Source: an uncultured Atopobiaceae bacterium (GTDB taxonomy: Bacteria; Actinomycetota; Coriobacteriia; Coriobacteriales; Atopobiaceae). Taken from it: a DNA stretch of 5,566 bases. Shown here piece after piece: positions 4,377 through 5,566 of this stretch (its first letter is position 1; each line of letters starts with the position of its first letter). Under the pieces are notes generated by a model. The model was not told the DNA's origin, made no database searches, and was given only the letters and a program-made list of their open reading frames with translations. The stretch is from positions 1 through 5,566 of the forward strand of contig CALUJT010000150.1 of assembly GCA_944321005.1 (NCBI GenBank), in the 5' to 3' direction. Made by a program: the position numbers and the translations under genes.

Positions 4377-5105
4377 CTATCTCAGGGCGTAGCCCTGGTC
4401 GAACACGCACCTGCCAAGCCGGACGAGGGTCGAGCCCTCCTCCACCGCGATCTCGAAGTCGTCGCTCATGCCGCACGAGAGCGTCTCGAGCGGGAGACCC
4501 GTGCGCCCGCGCAGCTCCTCCGCGAGGTCCCTCAGGCCGGAGAAGGTGCGCCGCGCGGCCTCGGCGTCGCCCGCCGGGGCCATCGTCATGAGGCCGAGCA
4601 CCCGGATGCCCGGGAGAGCCGCCACGTCCTCGGCCGCGGCCAGGAGCCCCTCGGGCGAGAAGCCCGACTTCGAGGCCTCGCCCGAGACGTTGGCCTCCAA
4701 AAGGACGTCCGCCACGATCCCGCGCGCCTGGCAGCGCGTGGACACCGCCTCGGCGAGGTGCGCCGAGGAGATGGAGTGGATGAGCGTCACACGGCCGATG
4801 ACCTGGTTGATCTTGTTCTTCTGGAGGTTGCCGATCATGTCGAAGCGCAGGTCCTCGCACCCCGGCTCGCCCTCCAGGGCGGCGAGCTTTCGCGAGAGCT
4901 CCTGGGGCCGGTTCTCGCCAAAGGCGCGCCAGCCGGCCCGCCGGGCGAGAAGGACCTCGCGCGCGGTGACCGTCTTTGACACGGCGATGGGCAGCACGTC
5001 GGCCGCCGACCGGCCCGCGCGCGCCGCCGCCCCGGAGATCCTGTCGAGGATCTCGCCCCTGCGCTCCATGAGGAACGCCCCGTATGACTCGTCGAGCCCG
5101 TCCAT
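4377..5105 (-). CDS. yggS: YggS/PLPBP pyridoxal-phosphate homeostasis protein
   Basis: A 242-residue, single-domain TIM-barrel PLP-binding protein (alanine racemase N-terminal fold) with no known catalytic reaction. The family buffers PLP and its loss disturbs vitamin B6 and amino-acid pools. The PLP lysine is Lys44 in IAVSKTVTAREV. Other family marks are FGENRPQEL (62-70), IGNLQKNKI (91-99), ANVSGEASKSGF (138-149), LGLMTMAP (170-177), GMSDDFEIAVEEGSTLVRLG (212-231) and FDQGY at the end; the Ser-Thr of GST and the Met-Ser binding sites hold the PLP phosphate. The usual WHFIG segment reads FDMIG (88-92). The start is ATG 5105, which shares its A with the TGA of pgeF (TGATG), so translation is probably coupled; AGGCGAGG lies 6 nt or so upstream. 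The frame stays open upstream, but that sequence has no family similarity and overlaps pgeF. Confidence 0.95.
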   Translation of the reverse strand: MDGLDESYGAFLMERRGEILDRISGAAARAGRSAADVLPIAVSKTVTAREVLLARRAGWRAFGENRPQELSRKLAALEGEPGCEDLRFDMIGNLQKNKINQVIGRVTLIHSISSAHLAEAVSTRCQARGIVADVLLEANVSGEASKSGFSPEGLLAAAEDVAALPGIRVLGLMTMAPAGDAEAARRTFSGLRDLAEELRGRTGLPLETLSCGMSDDFEIAVEEGSTLVRLGRCVFDQGYALR

Positions 5106-5566
5106 CAGGCCCTCGCCTCTTCCCCTTCGCTCCCTGCGGGCGCGCCCTCGGGCCATGCCCACGGGCGCCTCCCCATGACCGCGAGGGCGCCGTGCCTTCC
5201 GCACCGCCCGCCCTCGGCCCTGTACGAGAAGAACCTCTCCGTGGCGCTCGCGGTGGAGACGCCGGCGACCTCGATGCGCTCGGGGCCCACCCCGGCGGAC
5301 GCGAGCGCCGCCACGACGGCGCGCTCGAGGTCGAGGTGACGGCCGTCGAGGGCCACGTCCTCGCCGAAGGCGTCGACGAAGCTCCCGAGGAGCTCCTCGG
5401 AGACCTCGTAGTCGGCGGCCCCGATGTGGGGCCCCACGTAGGCGCGCAGCTCGCTCGCGTCGCAGCCGGCCTCGGCCGCGAGCGCGCGAGCGGCCTTCTC
5501 GGATATGCGCGCCATCGTGCCGCGCCACCCCGAGTGCGCCACGGCGAAGCCGCCGGGGCACGTGAG
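5105..5566 (-). CDS. pgeF: PgeF/YfiH multicopper-oxidase-like hydrolase, 5' end outside window
   Basis: The C-terminal 153 residues of a protein usually near 240-260 long; the first 90-100 residues lie beyond the right edge. The family (DUF152, YfiH/LACC1) has purine nucleoside phosphorylase and adenosine deaminase-type activities. E. coli PgeF is also reported to clear wrongly built UDP-MurNAc-Ser, a peptidoglycan quality-control task that suits a place next to division genes. Visible marks are AVAHSGWRGT (residues 8-17 of the fragment), whose His is one of the metal and catalytic ligands, AYVGPHIGAADYEV (42-55), HLDL (77-80) and FFSYR (112-116). The remaining ligands, a His and the Cys of the ADC motif, should be in the missing part. 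The C-terminal 20 residues are Gly/Glu/Ala-rich and probably disordered. The stop overlaps the yggS start by one base. Confidence 0.93.
   Translation of the reverse strand, partial: LTCPGGFAVAHSGWRGTMARISEKAARALAAEAGCDASELRAYVGPHIGAADYEVSEELLGSFVDAFGEDVALDGRHLDLERAVVAALASAGVGPERIEVAGVSTASATERFFSYRAEGGRCGRHGALAVMGRRPWAWPEGAPAGSEGEEARA

Noticed and set aside
2801..4591. A 596-codon open frame on the plus strand, antisense to proC and sepF
   Set aside because: The translation is a His/Gly/Arg/Ala-rich low-complexity product with no domain. It is the mirror of GC-rich codons in two well-recognised genes on the other strand.
1..5566. A mobile element, CRISPR, phage or defence system
   Set aside because: No direct-repeat array, transposase, integrase, tRNA end or terminal inverted repeats were found; all genes are recognisable housekeeping genes with uniform composition.

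Overview
This is a GC-rich window in which almost every codon ends in G or C. It looks like a piece of ordinary chromosome from an actinomycete-type bacterium. SepF and DivIVA lie next to PgeF, YggS and YggT, which is the arrangement found downstream of ftsZ in Actinomycetota and Gram-positives. The RNase P RNA is of the ancestral (A) class. A PTS glucose-type EIIA together with short, compact genes would suit Coriobacteriia (Olsenella/Atopobium-like), but that narrower placement is inference.

Right-hand block (minus strand, about 5566 down to 1789). Six genes run in one direction: pgeF (5' end outside the window), yggS, sepF, proC, yggT and divIVA. Spacing is tight at pgeF/yggS (1-nt overlap) and sepF/proC (3 nt). 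It is looser at yggS/sepF (48-49 nt), proC/yggT (68 nt, with a strong hairpin) and yggT/divIVA (62 nt, with a possible internal promoter). The block joins peptidoglycan-linked quality control (PgeF), PLP homeostasis (YggS), Z-ring membrane anchoring (SepF), proline synthesis (ProC), a small membrane protein (YggT) and a polar/septal scaffold (DivIVA).

Middle (about 1190-1788). A complete rnpB gene lies on the plus strand and converges on divIVA. A GC-rich 13-bp hairpin lies between the two 3' ends and could serve both. An extended -10 promoter sits directly in front of rnpB. The same intergenic region, read the other way, carries a possible promoter and a structured leader for the next gene.

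Left-hand block (minus strand, 1189 down to 1). A stand-alone PTS EIIA of the glucose type (crr-like) is followed after 6 nt by a YigZ/IMPACT-family gene. That gene starts with GTG and runs off the left edge just short of its expected end.

I see no mobile element, CRISPR, tRNA, phage gene or unknown defence system. The long open frames antisense to these genes are products of GC-rich codon use. The points worth a second look are the placement of proC, several hairpins without U-tracts, a Shine-Dalgarno hairpin before crr, and a few family-motif substitutions in DivIVA, ProC and YggS.
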